From assembly GCA_050305515.1 (NCBI GenBank), contig JBNLFL010000015.1, positions 1 through 64,000 on the forward strand: a DNA stretch of 64,000 nucleotides, read 5' to 3'. The notes beneath the pieces were generated by a model. The model saw only the letters and a program-made list of their open reading frames with translations. It had not been told where the DNA came from and searched no databases. The translations under genes were made by a program, and so were the position numbers. Below, one piece after another: positions 1 to 8,276 of this stretch. Each line of letters opens with the position of its first letter. The stretch's first letter is position 1. Origin of the DNA: JAFGUB01 sp050305515. GTDB lineage: Bacteria; Campylobacterota; Campylobacteria; Campylobacterales; Sulfurimonadaceae.

Positions 1-142
1 TCAGGAATTTGCAACCCAATGGCTCTGGCTGTATAATAACGAACGCCCTAATATGGCACTTGGTGGCATCACGCCAAAACAGAAATTGGCTATGATAGCC
101 TAACCTCTACTTTTGAAATCCCTAAAAATGGGAGGATTACCA
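1..142 (+). mobile_element. IS3-family insertion sequence, right-end fragment
   Basis: This is the right end of an insertion sequence that continues outside the window. It contains the last codons of the transposase and then about 40 non-coding bases. The likely outer edge is the CA at 141-142, because immediately beyond it the minus strand becomes a recognisable glycosyltransferase frame. The element interrupts that gene. The exact terminal repeat cannot be confirmed without the other end. Confidence 0.6.
2..103 (+). CDS. IS3-family transposase (OrfB, integrase core), C-terminal fragment
   Basis: An open frame enters from the left edge and ends at the TAA at 101-103, giving 33 residues. It contains the WLWLYNNERPNMALGG segment followed by TPKQKL, typical of the C-terminus of the DDE integrase core of IS3-family OrfB proteins, the subunit that makes the strand cuts. 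The start and the first catalytic residues lie outside the window. Whether the complete element is intact cannot be judged. A remnant of the partner gene type (orfA) occurs at 7453-7792 on the other strand. Confidence 0.8.
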   Translation, partial: QEFATQWLWLYNNERPNMALGGITPKQKLAMIA

Positions 143-288
143 TCAGTTGAGCCGTCATCCCGGATAAGGAGATGAAATGCTTTAAATGTCTGCTGCTCTA
201 AAGATGCAAGTTGCGCATCCAAGAAGTGACTGCCGTTGTACGTAGAGAGCAGGATAATGAGTTTATGGCGCTTATTATTTAAAGACAT
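100..288 (-). pseudogene. Family 2 glycosyltransferase, truncated by the IS element
   Basis: Only the N-terminus of a GT-A fold glycosyltransferase remains. The segment IILLSTYNGSHFLDAQL and the nucleotide-binding motif RDDGSTD are clear, and the frame then runs into IS sequence and stops. Family members are usually 250-330 residues, so over three quarters is missing. Start ATG 286-288 has a GGA upstream; an ATG at 310-312 is also possible. The start overlaps the end of the GtrA gene, so it was probably the last gene of this transcript. No function is expected from the fragment. Confidence 0.75.
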
Positions 289-667
289 AATATTTTCCAA
301 TGAGAAATCCATAAATAAAGACTAAACAAAGTGTCAGAAATTTAGCAATGTAGATATTGATGCCAAAATCCATGAAGAGGTCAATCAAAATAATTGTAAA
401 AAGATAGGAACCTATTACAAGTATAAAGTAGCGCAACAGAGATTTTTTATAGGGAGTATTGTGTTTTCTATAGGTATATGTACGATGCATCAAATAGTTA
501 AACAGCGTACTTCCCCAGAAGCCGATTGAAACCGAAAGTATTGCTTTTTGTGTAAATAGATGAAACACTAAGAAGAGTAATAGATAGTCAATAGCGACTG
601 AGAGTAATCCGACTATAGCATAACGTATCGCTTGTACGTTATGTATCTTTGAGAGTTTCGATTTCAT
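275..667 (-). CDS. GtrA-family membrane protein
   Basis: This is a 130-residue protein with four predicted membrane segments, starting with IRYAIVGLLSVAIDYLLLF and ending in a basic tail. Length and layout fit the GtrA family (PF04138), small membrane proteins thought to help flip or present polyprenyl-linked sugars for cell-surface glycosylation. Its start overlaps the end of the DUF2304 gene by 29 bases and it lies downstream of a DPM1-like glycosyltransferase, the usual company of GtrA proteins. The sugar handled is unknown. Confidence 0.8.
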   Translation of the reverse strand: MKSKLSKIHNVQAIRYAIVGLLSVAIDYLLLFLVFHLFTQKAILSVSIGFWGSTLFNYLMHRTYTYRKHNTPYKKSLLRYFILVIGSYLFTIILIDLFMDFGINIYIAKFLTLCLVFIYGFLIGKYYVFK

Positions 668-986
668 TTTTTAATAAGCCCATCTCTTGGAGAAGTTCCT
701 TATTCACATTTGAAAGCTTGCTGATTACTATAGAAAAATGAATCATGAGCATTATTAAAAACCCTATTATTATGAGCAGAATAAGTGTTGGTGCATAATG
801 AATACCAAATAGTTTGCCAAGAAAATCTATAGTAGAAGGGAAGAGGGATAATAAGAAAAAAACACTTCCCATAAAGAACCACAGTAAAGAGTACTCCTCT
901 TTAATCCTCTTTTTTCTGACCATCTCAAAAATTAAGATAAAAATAAATAGGCTAAATGAGACAGAAAGTAGTTGGATAATACTCAT
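639..986 (-). CDS. DUF2304 family membrane protein
   Basis: This is a 115-residue protein with an N-terminal hydrophobic helix, the conserved RKKRIKEEYSLLWF segment, a second and third membrane helix and a short C-terminal coiled coil. This pattern is that of DUF2304, a family of unknown function found next to DPM1-like glycosyltransferases in surface-sugar loci. The start overlaps the upstream glycosyltransferase stop by four bases (ATGA), indicating translational coupling. I infer an accessory role in lipid-linked sugar transfer. Confidence 0.8.
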   Translation of the reverse strand: MSIIQLLSVSFSLFIFILIFEMVRKKRIKEEYSLLWFFMGSVFFLLSLFPSTIDFLGKLFGIHYAPTLILLIIIGFLIMLMIHFSIVISKLSNVNKELLQEMGLLKNEIETLKDT

Positions 987-1705
987 GAAATTTTCTCCCT
1001 GAATGCAGTCATAATAATAGCTAACAGAACTTTGAACATGTAATACGCAGATCGTAAGCCACGTATCGAGGAAATTCCCCCTTGTCGATCATTCATAATA
1101 ACTGGGACTTCGATGATTTTGTAGCCATTTTTTCCAAGTAAGATTACGGATTCTGGTTCCGGATAATCTGAAGGATAGTCATTAGCTAGAAGTGCGATTG
1201 ATTTTTTGTCATATGCTCTAAAGCCTGAAGTATTGTCGGTAATCTTCTGTCCGATAATAAAAGAATTTGTGTATTGGAAAATACGTATGCCGATTCTCCT
1301 GAGAAATGTAGATTGAAAACCGCTTTTGTTAACGAAACGGGATCCAATCACTACGTTTGCCTCTTTATTAATGATAGGAGCAATTATTCTTGGAATTTCA
1401 TAAGCATTGTGCTGACCATCACCGTCAAACTGCAGCGCAATGTCGTATCCGTTTCTAAAGGCATATTTGAAGCCTGTTTGTACTGCAGTACCGATACCTC
1501 CATTTGTTGGGAGATCTATTACTATCGCATTGGCACTTTGTCGTGCCAGTACGCTGGTATTGTCTTTTGAACCATCATTGATAACCAAGATTGTCATATC
1601 TATAGTGCAATCAACAAGTTGGCTAATGACATTTTGTATACTGCTGGCTTCATTGTAAGCTGGTACGATTGCGATGATTTTTTCTTTTACCAATATCTGC
1701 CCCAT
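983..1705 (-). CDS. Family 2 glycosyltransferase, dolichyl-phosphate mannose synthase-like
   Basis: This is a 240-residue single-domain GT2 enzyme. Visible motifs are IIAIVPAYNEASSIQNVI, VINDGSKDNT for nucleotide-sugar binding, QFDGDGQH (the DXD metal site) and VIGSRF. It probably transfers a sugar from a nucleotide donor to a polyprenyl phosphate on the cytoplasmic face. I place the start at ATG 1703-1705, 19 bases inside the end of the preceding DUF2142 gene; the open frame continues upstream but that part has no family character. It forms a coupled set with the DUF2304 and GtrA genes. Confidence 0.85.
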   Translation of the reverse strand: MGQILVKEKIIAIVPAYNEASSIQNVISQLVDCTIDMTILVINDGSKDNTSVLARQSANAIVIDLPTNGGIGTAVQTGFKYAFRNGYDIALQFDGDGQHNAYEIPRIIAPIINKEANVVIGSRFVNKSGFQSTFLRRIGIRIFQYTNSFIIGQKITDNTSGFRAYDKKSIALLANDYPSDYPEPESVILLGKNGYKIIEVPVIMNDRQGGISSIRGLRSAYYMFKVLLAIIMTAFREKIS

Positions 1706-3648
1706 AGAAAAAAAGGTAGTGTCACATACAGTGCTACTATCCATAGTCGTAATGTAAGATAATAGAATTTGTGTATCGATTGACGGTAATTTAAAGTCCC
1801 TGATAAGACAATGCCCAACCCAAATGCTAAAGGTATAAAGTAACGTCCTTGTACACCGATTACAACTGACGAACTTAATGGTGTCCAACTAATCCAAAGT
1901 AGAAAAATAATAATTATGAAAGATGCAATTAGTATTAAACACAGCAACATTGTACTAAAAAAAGGTGCGCTGTAGTTTGAACTTGATGATGCAATGAGTG
2001 CTAAAAATAAAAAAGGGATTGCGACGTAGTAACTTATCGCTGGTAATGGAGTGTCTAGCCAACCAAGCACGCCTACAAACATTTTAAAATAGCTTATAAG
2101 TATATTAGGGTCACTAATTGTGTTCTTCAAAACCGAGAAAAAGATGCTCGGACTCTCAACAAAGAGTTGAAGTTGCTCTGAGGTAGTGATTTCTCGAGGA
2201 ATGCGATGATCAACAACATGATTGAGTGCGTAAAGTGTCCATAATAATACGCCAATTGCGAAAACACCCATAATAAAAAAATCTTTGTAGCTTTTTCTAT
2301 ATATTGCAATTGCAAGAAGTAAAAAGCCAAAAACAAAAAAAGATGGTCTGGTTGCAATTAATAACGAAAGTACAAACCAACTTAACATGATGTGTCCAAG
2401 TTTCCAAGGGTTTTTCTGATCTAATGCATAAGTAAATAGTGATAAAAACAATAGAGATAATGCATAGATAATCCCGTCAATTCCAATCCCCGATATTTGC
2501 GACAGCGTCATCGGCAACAAGAGTACAGCCCATACGAATTCCCTTCCAAAAGAAAGAAATTTTAATGCATAAACTATGATGGCCAATGTCATAAGAACAT
2601 TGACTATTCTTGCTGTGGTGTAGGTATTATGGATTGTGGCATCAATTAGTTTTCCAATCTTAATGGTAAAAGTCTGAGGCAGATAAATGAGTGGTATGTA
2701 GTACGATGATCCTGGAAATTCTGCATAGACTCTTTTATTCGAAAAGTGAAGTGTCTCGACGTTATTGAGAATTTTTTGATTGTGTTTTGCATTGCGGTCT
2801 GAACGCATCATCACCGTGTTACGGATATACTCTAATACATTGGCATCGACATAGCCTCCGCTATTTCTGGCATTTTCCGTATGGATTGCCATATGCCCTT
2901 CGCTGAGAGAGTAGGCTTTTAAGAAGTGGGCTTCTGCATCAGGTGTTTGAAGATTAGGTATGATAAAAACCAGCAAGAGCAACAGAGGCGTAGTATATGC
3001 AAGATATGTTTGCGTATCAAAGCTGCGAGAAAAATTCTCTGTTAAAAAGAAGAATGCTGTATGAATTCTCTGCAAGGTTGAGAGAAAGTAGATGAAAAAT
3101 AGTAATATAGCTGCTAAAAATGAGTAGAGCAGTTTATATTTGATTGAGAGTTCATCTTGCAGATTTAAAAATTTCGAGAATATGATGTAAGGATCATTAC
3201 CATTAACAGTTACGTTCACTCCATCTGTAGAGGGAGTGATATCTGAAATGTCATTTTTATGAATAATATATGGCATTAACGTAGCCCCTGCATAGACCGA
3301 AGTGCTATTGAGAGTTTTGACGGTAATACTGTGAAGATCAAAATTTTCTTTACGATTTGTTGGATCGATTCTTAGTTGGAAAATTTTTTTACCCGGAAGT
3401 GAGAAATGCAGGTCCTGTTTTTCAGGTTTTGGTTTTAGATGCTTGATAATACTTTCATTTTCATTGAATCCATCACCGGAATCATAAAAGAGCTGAAATG
3501 TTTCCCCATTTTGTATGGTTGCAGATATGATGATATCGGTTTGATGGTAATACGTTTTTGAAAAATAGATGCCATTCCCAAGTATGAAAAGTAGTAGAAG
3601 GGCAAGTTTAAAATAGTTGAATAGAGACGAATTACTTGTTTTTATCAT
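1687..3648 (-). CDS. DUF2142 family polytopic membrane protein
   Basis: This 653-residue protein has one N-terminal membrane helix, a soluble periplasmic region of about 130 residues, and then roughly ten membrane segments. The motif PDAEAHFLKAYSLSEGH near residue 236 and the following GGYVD segment match the hallmark region of DUF2142 membrane proteins, a family with GT-C-like topology found in O-antigen and capsule loci. It overlaps the upstream glycosyltransferase by 17 bases. A role in transferring or modifying a lipid-linked sugar is inferred; no enzyme activity can be read from the sequence. Confidence 0.75.
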   Translation of the reverse strand: MIKTSNSSLFNYFKLALLLLFILGNGIYFSKTYYHQTDIIISATIQNGETFQLFYDSGDGFNENESIIKHLKPKPEKQDLHFSLPGKKIFQLRIDPTNRKENFDLHSITVKTLNSTSVYAGATLMPYIIHKNDISDITPSTDGVNVTVNGNDPYIIFSKFLNLQDELSIKYKLLYSFLAAILLFFIYFLSTLQRIHTAFFFLTENFSRSFDTQTYLAYTTPLLLLLVFIIPNLQTPDAEAHFLKAYSLSEGHMAIHTENARNSGGYVDANVLEYIRNTVMMRSDRNAKHNQKILNNVETLHFSNKRVYAEFPGSSYYIPLIYLPQTFTIKIGKLIDATIHNTYTTARIVNVLMTLAIIVYALKFLSFGREFVWAVLLLPMTLSQISGIGIDGIIYALSLLFLSLFTYALDQKNPWKLGHIMLSWFVLSLLIATRPSFFVFGFLLLAIAIYRKSYKDFFIMGVFAIGVLLWTLYALNHVVDHRIPREITTSEQLQLFVESPSIFFSVLKNTISDPNILISYFKMFVGVLGWLDTPLPAISYYVAIPFLFLALIASSSSNYSAPFFSTMLLCLILIASFIIIIFLLWISWTPLSSSVVIGVQGRYFIPLAFGLGIVLSGTLNYRQSIHKFYYLTLRLWIVALYVTLPFFLWGRYW

Positions 3649-5449
3649 AAAGCTTTAGACTAAAGTCTTCCCGTTCAAGTGTTAAATTAGGGTTGTAATA
3701 GGGGTCACCTTCCGTAATAATTTTAGCATGCCGTTTTTTCATATAACTCTCTTCTTTTTTGAACCGCGCTATTTTCTCTTCGGAGTCCTCATAACCTCTC
3801 GATATAGACTCATAATGGTACATTTCGCAAAAAGGTGTAAATACATTTAAGTAGCCTTTTTCTCTAGCTCTCAGACAGAAGTCTACATCATTAAATGCTA
3901 CGGTGAGATTATCTTCATTTAAGCCGTGCAACTCCTTGTAAATACTCTTTTTTATCATTAAGCATGCAGCGGTAACTGCGGATAGGTTCTGAATGACACT
4001 GACACGGTTAAAATACCCGACATGGCTTCGAGGCATGCCTTTGTGATTGTGTCCGGCTACGCCTCCAATGCCCATGATGACTCCGGCGTGCTGAATGGTG
4101 TCGTTGGGGTAGTAGAGTTTAGCACCTACTGCCGCGACCTCTCCCCTGCAAGAGTGCTCCAACATCGCTTCAATCCATGTAGGCGTAATTACCTCAATGT
4201 CATTGTTTAGCAAGATAACGTGTTCACCGTGTGCAAAATTTTCAACGGCAAAATTGTTGATTCTGGAGTAGTTAAAAGGGTACATGTAATCATAAAACGA
4301 GATTCGAGCATCGCGCTCTTTGTAAAACTCCATGACTTCATAAGTACCGTCAAGCTTGGAGTTGTTGTTTATACAGATAATCTCATAGTTTTGGTAGGTA
4401 GTTTTTTCTAAAATGGAGTTAAGACACATTTCGAGTAGTTGAGGTTGATCTTTGAAGGGGATCACGATACTTACAAGAGGATTGTCTTTAATGGCTCTTT
4501 TAACGTGAAAAAAGTAAGGTAGATGTGGCATTTTAAAAACTTTAGCATCGATTTTTCGGCGTTTAAGGGTCTCTTCGATGACATGAAACGCGTTGATTTG
4601 TGCTTTGGGTTTTGCCATGGGGTTCGTGTTGGTTGAAGAGGGCAAGATCCGCCAATGATAGAGGACTTTTGGAATATGAACAATACGCTCTGCTACTTCC
4701 GTGGCACGCAACATCAGATCGTGGTCCTGTGCACCGTCGAACTCTGAGCGAAAGCCGCCGATACGCTCAAGCAACTCTTTTTTAAGACATGCAAGATGTG
4801 TAATGTAATTGTGTGTCAGCAGTAAGTCCGGGTTAAAGTCTGACTTAAAGTGAGGGTTTGTAAAGCTCTGCGAGGTCGTAATCGAGTCTTCATCTGAGTA
4901 AATAAAATCGGCATTGGTTTCATTGATGGTTTTGACCACTTCATAGAGAGCATTTGGAGTGAGTTCGTCATCATGGTCTAGAAAGATGAAGTAATCCCCT
5001 TTTGCTGATGCTATAGCTTCATTTGACGCCACCGATATTCCGGAGTTGTGCGCAAGGAATTTAGTAGTTATTTTAGGGTCATTTAGCTTGCTTAGAAATG
5101 CAGTGGTTTCAGCATTACTGCTGCAGTCATCAACGATACACAGCTGCCAATTTGTATACCACTGATTTTGAACCGATTTAATTGCCAGATCAAGCCAGAT
5201 AGGATTGACATTATATACGGGCATGATGATTGATATAAGAGGTTTATTGCTGAACCCCTCTAGCTTTTCAAGTGTGCTATTGGTTAGAGGAATGTTTTTA
5301 TAGGTGTAGCGTTTTTGAAAAAGACGTTTTACAAGTTTTTTCAGAAAAGAAATAATGCCTTCATTTTTTATAAGATAGTAGGTTCTTTTCAGTGTTTGTA
5401 AAACCATCCAGATGGATGTGGGGAGTATGGCCTTAAAACGTTCTTTCAT
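3632..5449 (-). CDS. Two-domain family 2 glycosyltransferase (O-antigen type)
   Basis: This 605-residue protein has two GT2 domains in tandem. The first, near residues 70-270, has ISIIMPVYNV, VDDCSS and FLDHDDE. The second, near residues 325-550, has VSIVIPFKDQ, INNNS and LLNNDIEV, followed by a conserved YHYESISRG segment. Tandem GT2 proteins of this kind extend rhamnan or O-antigen chains using dTDP-sugars, which fits the rml genes in the same island. The N-terminal 60 residues are basic and may contact the membrane. Start ATG 5447-5449. It is probably the first gene of a short transcript running to the IS scar. Confidence 0.85.
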   Translation of the reverse strand: MKERFKAILPTSIWMVLQTLKRTYYLIKNEGIISFLKKLVKRLFQKRYTYKNIPLTNSTLEKLEGFSNKPLISIIMPVYNVNPIWLDLAIKSVQNQWYTNWQLCIVDDCSSNAETTAFLSKLNDPKITTKFLAHNSGISVASNEAIASAKGDYFIFLDHDDELTPNALYEVVKTINETNADFIYSDEDSITTSQSFTNPHFKSDFNPDLLLTHNYITHLACLKKELLERIGGFRSEFDGAQDHDLMLRATEVAERIVHIPKVLYHWRILPSSTNTNPMAKPKAQINAFHVIEETLKRRKIDAKVFKMPHLPYFFHVKRAIKDNPLVSIVIPFKDQPQLLEMCLNSILEKTTYQNYEIICINNNSKLDGTYEVMEFYKERDARISFYDYMYPFNYSRINNFAVENFAHGEHVILLNNDIEVITPTWIEAMLEHSCRGEVAAVGAKLYYPNDTIQHAGVIMGIGGVAGHNHKGMPRSHVGYFNRVSVIQNLSAVTAACLMIKKSIYKELHGLNEDNLTVAFNDVDFCLRAREKGYLNVFTPFCEMYHYESISRGYEDSEEKIARFKKEESYMKKRHAKIITEGDPYYNPNLTLEREDFSLKLYDKNK

Positions 5450-5522
5450 ATCATGAATACTCGTATTTTTAAACGCATTATATAGAAAGTTGCCAGTTTT
5501 TTAACTATTTGGTCTAGTGAGA

Positions 5523-5528
5523 TATAAT
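5523..5528 (+). promoter_or_regulatory. Probable -10 box for the secreted protein gene
   Basis: TATAAT lies 21 bases upstream of the ATG at 5550 in an AT-rich stretch divergent from the glycosyltransferase gene. Campylobacterota promoters often lack a clear -35 box and none is obvious here. A ribosome site (GGGGG) follows it. Confidence 0.5.
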
Positions 5529-5549
5529 GTATCAACAAAGGGGGATATT

Positions 5550-7433
5550 ATGAACTTTGCAAGAACAGCATCTTTATTACTGCTTGGAATAAGTATTGTT
5601 GGTGGGACAACTATAACTTTGACGTCACCAACAAGTCCAGTAAGCTTTCTAGATGGTGATGAATATTTCACTGATGTTATGAACGATGCCATAGACTTTG
5701 ATAAACGTCGGGATATTATGTGGGAAGAAAATTTTTATGAAAGTACCATCAATGTTTCCAACAATACATGGTCTGGGAATTACGCCCCAGGTGGTTACAT
5801 TATGCCTTTGTTTCAGGGAATGGACGGTGCCATTCAAATTGGCAAGATAGGAAATAACTTTCCACTTGATAGTAGCAAATATACGCAGGTTTCTATTTTG
5901 GGAAACGTGGTACAGCGCTATAACCCGGATTTAACCTCGTGGTATACCCTGTTTTGGACACATGACAGCAGTTATCATAATGCTTCCTGGAATAGTATGG
6001 CGGGAATTGATGGTTACCAGCTCCGGGCTACAGGTGAAGTGCTTATGCATCCTGATAATGAGTACGTTTACTATTGGCATGACATGTCTTCAATTGCTGA
6101 GTGGGCAAGTAGTGCCATTAAAGGAATAAAGCTCTCTTCATCCAATCAGGTTGCACCAAGTGTTGGCTATCGATCAATACGTATTTTTGATCCTAACACT
6201 TCTCCACAACTCAATATAGTCTGGAGTGCTACTGATCTTCCGCAAGGTGTGCCTACACAACCTCAAGTGGAAATATACATAGACAGTGACAATAGTGGTT
6301 ATGATGGTAACTTACTTTTTCGGTACGACAGTGGTAGCGACTTTTTTAGAGACAGGGCCATCGGATTGAACAGTGTCACCATTCCTACGGCGGCATTGGC
6401 ACCTGGAGAATATTACATATATTTGAAGTTATATAGTGATTATGATACAGACAATTCGAATACAGACACATTACTAGCGACGTCCAACTACAGCGCCAAA
6501 ATTACCATCAACGCAAAAAGTCATATAGAATTTATTAACCCTAGCATGACTTCAGGAAAAGACTACGCAACGGCAGTTCTCAATGACCCTTGGGATATGA
6601 ATCAAAGTAGTGATATCGCTCAAATGTATAATGTTGGCGGTTCTCAATTTACCAATGGTTTTTTTGTGGCTACAAATGGTAATAGCGATCCCTACATATA
6701 TTTGAATGTCAATACCAGTACTCCTGTTGAAACGCAAAAATATAAATATGTTACTTTTACAATGAGAGTGGACGATACTTCGGTACAAGACCAACCATTT
6801 GGCGGGAATATCAAGGAAAAAGTTGCAACCGGTTGGATGAGCCGCTTTTTTTGGGGAAGTACGGGTATAGATCCGAAATCGACATCAAATGACATTGTTT
6901 TGTATGAAGGGATACAGTCGTATTCTATTGATTTGACCGGGGCATTGACTCCGAACGTTTCAGATGATACTATCGTCGATCCAACGTTGTGGCAGACGTA
7001 TGCTACCAATGGTTATTTTCGTTTTGACCCACTTGAAATGCCTGTTCCAACACAATTTTTTCTTTATGATATGAAGTTGACGGGTAATCCAGTACCGGAT
7101 AGTGAGGGCTTATTTAATATGGAGTTTGAACTGTCTGATGCTGAAAATGAGAGTGTTACGGTTGCTTTTTACCGCGACAACGACAAAGCAGGGTATAACG
7201 GAACACTCATCGGAAATAAGAGCTATTTACCGGGTGTTCACAGCTACGAATTTAATACATGCGGCTTAGATGTAGGAGAGTACTATATTTATGCTGTTAT
7301 GACTGACAGTGCAGGTAATGTCTCAAGACACTATGCGGAAGTACCAATAAATATAGAAATGAAAAAAGAGTGTTTTGATATTTTGGATTTGTATATGATG
7401 GGGATTTTTCCATCAATAATAGGTGGCAAATAG
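5550..7433 (+). CDS. Large secreted protein with a duplicated module, function unknown
   Basis: This is a 627-residue protein with a signal peptide (FARTASLLLLGISIVGG) and no further membrane helix. The body looks duplicated. FTDVMNDAIDFDKRRDI near residue 38 corresponds to YATAVLNDPWDMNQSSDI near residue 340. An Ig-like segment ending LAPGEYYIYLKLYSD corresponds to a later one ending LDVGEYYIYAVMTDS. Start ATG 5550 follows AAAGGGGGATATT. It is transcribed against its neighbours. I recognise no enzyme motif; a cell-surface or polysaccharide-associated role is possible from context only. Confidence 0.7.
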   Translation: MNFARTASLLLLGISIVGGTTITLTSPTSPVSFLDGDEYFTDVMNDAIDFDKRRDIMWEENFYESTINVSNNTWSGNYAPGGYIMPLFQGMDGAIQIGKIGNNFPLDSSKYTQVSILGNVVQRYNPDLTSWYTLFWTHDSSYHNASWNSMAGIDGYQLRATGEVLMHPDNEYVYYWHDMSSIAEWASSAIKGIKLSSSNQVAPSVGYRSIRIFDPNTSPQLNIVWSATDLPQGVPTQPQVEIYIDSDNSGYDGNLLFRYDSGSDFFRDRAIGLNSVTIPTAALAPGEYYIYLKLYSDYDTDNSNTDTLLATSNYSAKITINAKSHIEFINPSMTSGKDYATAVLNDPWDMNQSSDIAQMYNVGGSQFTNGFFVATNGNSDPYIYLNVNTSTPVETQKYKYVTFTMRVDDTSVQDQPFGGNIKEKVATGWMSRFFWGSTGIDPKSTSNDIVLYEGIQSYSIDLTGALTPNVSDDTIVDPTLWQTYATNGYFRFDPLEMPVPTQFFLYDMKLTGNPVPDSEGLFNMEFELSDAENESVTVAFYRDNDKAGYNGTLIGNKSYLPGVHSYEFNTCGLDVGEYYIYAVMTDSAGNVSRHYAEVPINIEMKKECFDILDLYMMGIFPSIIGGK

Positions 7434-7452
7434 TTTAAAAAAATGGGTCATA

Positions 7453-7792
7453 TTAGTCTTCGAGTCTGGAATCGACAAAATCTTTTCTATCAGATAAGTC
7501 CAAGCTCTTTAGCTTTTTTTCAAGCCAATCACATTCGATTGTCGTCTTGCCCAGCTCATCGTTCTCGTACTGAAGCTTAGAAAGTTCCGTTTTGTGTTCT
7601 TTGAGCGTTTTGGCTGGTTCGAATGCCAGTGATGCATTCTCCAAAAACTATTTTTTCCAGTTTCCAAGGGTCTGTGTACTCACTTTATATTTGCATGCGA
7701 GTTGTACTGCCGTCTCTTCTTCCTTGAGCAGCTCCAAGACAATTTTAGTCTTCTGCTCCGCCGTATAGGTCTGAGCCTATCTTTCGACTCAT
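7453..7792 (-). pseudogene. IS3-family OrfA remnant (frameshift, internal stop, truncated)
   Basis: The reverse strand encodes a degenerate OrfA. ATG 7790-7792 (upstream GAGGAT) is followed after a few codons by a frameshift into YTAEQKTKIVLELLKEEE, the helix-turn-helix region. Then comes QTLGNWKK, an in-frame TAG where Gln is usual, and a leucine-zipper part FLENASLAFEPAKTLKEHK running to LDLSDRKDFVDSRLE. OrfB and the right end are missing. Possible left edge near 7859, where the minus strand starts TGACCTGAG. It cannot make functional protein. With the fragment at 1-142 it brackets an exchanged segment. Confidence 0.8.
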
Positions 7793-7902
7793 GATTTATC
7801 CTCAATATTTCGTTGCATTGTAGCTTGTCTGAAAATAAATTTTTTAGATTCTCAGGTCATCTATAGTTTTAAATATGAAACATATTTAAAACAATTATGA
7901 AA

Positions 7903-7908
7903 TATAAT
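7903..7908 (+). promoter_or_regulatory. Probable -10 box for the small secreted protein gene
   Basis: TATAAT lies 28 bases upstream of the ATG at 7937. Directly after it is a short hexanucleotide repeat (TTCAAA-type, three units, about 7910-7927) that would form most of the leader. Confidence 0.4.
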
Positions 7909-7936
7909 ATTCAAATTCAAATTCAAAAGGATTATC

Positions 7937-8242
7937 ATGAAAACATATATAAAAGTTGTTATAGCTGCACTTCTTTTATTAGAAGTTAATGGTTTGGCTG
8001 CTCAAACAGGTACAGTCAAGACTATCAAGCAGTACCAGAGTGGTGCAACAACTGTCATTTTTGATATTACAGGGGGTGGTGTTACTGCTGAAGTTTCATT
8101 GGCAAATGCAAATACAGATGTGTATAAGTCTCTCTTGGCAATGGTATTAACTGCTAAATCAGCAGGTTCTAATCTGGAGTTTAGAGCTTGTAATGCTGAA
8201 GGTGGGGTTTGGAAGTGGTGTGATATTTCATTGATCCCCTAA
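7937..8242 (+). CDS. Small exported protein of unknown function
   Basis: This 101-residue protein starts with a signal peptide (KVVIAALLLLEVNGLAAQ, probable cleavage after about residue 22). The mature part is about 80 residues, with alternating hydrophobic residues that suggest beta strands, and two cysteines in FRACNAEGGVWKWC that could form one disulfide. Ribosome site AAAGGA precedes the ATG. It stands alone between the OrfA remnant and a convergent sulfotransferase gene. I do not recognise the family. Confidence 0.65.
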   Translation: MKTYIKVVIAALLLLEVNGLAAQTGTVKTIKQYQSGATTVIFDITGGGVTAEVSLANANTDVYKSLLAMVLTAKSAGSNLEFRACNAEGGVWKWCDISLIP

Positions 8243-8276
8243 GCTTTCTTATGCTTCATTTATGAAGCATAAGAAA

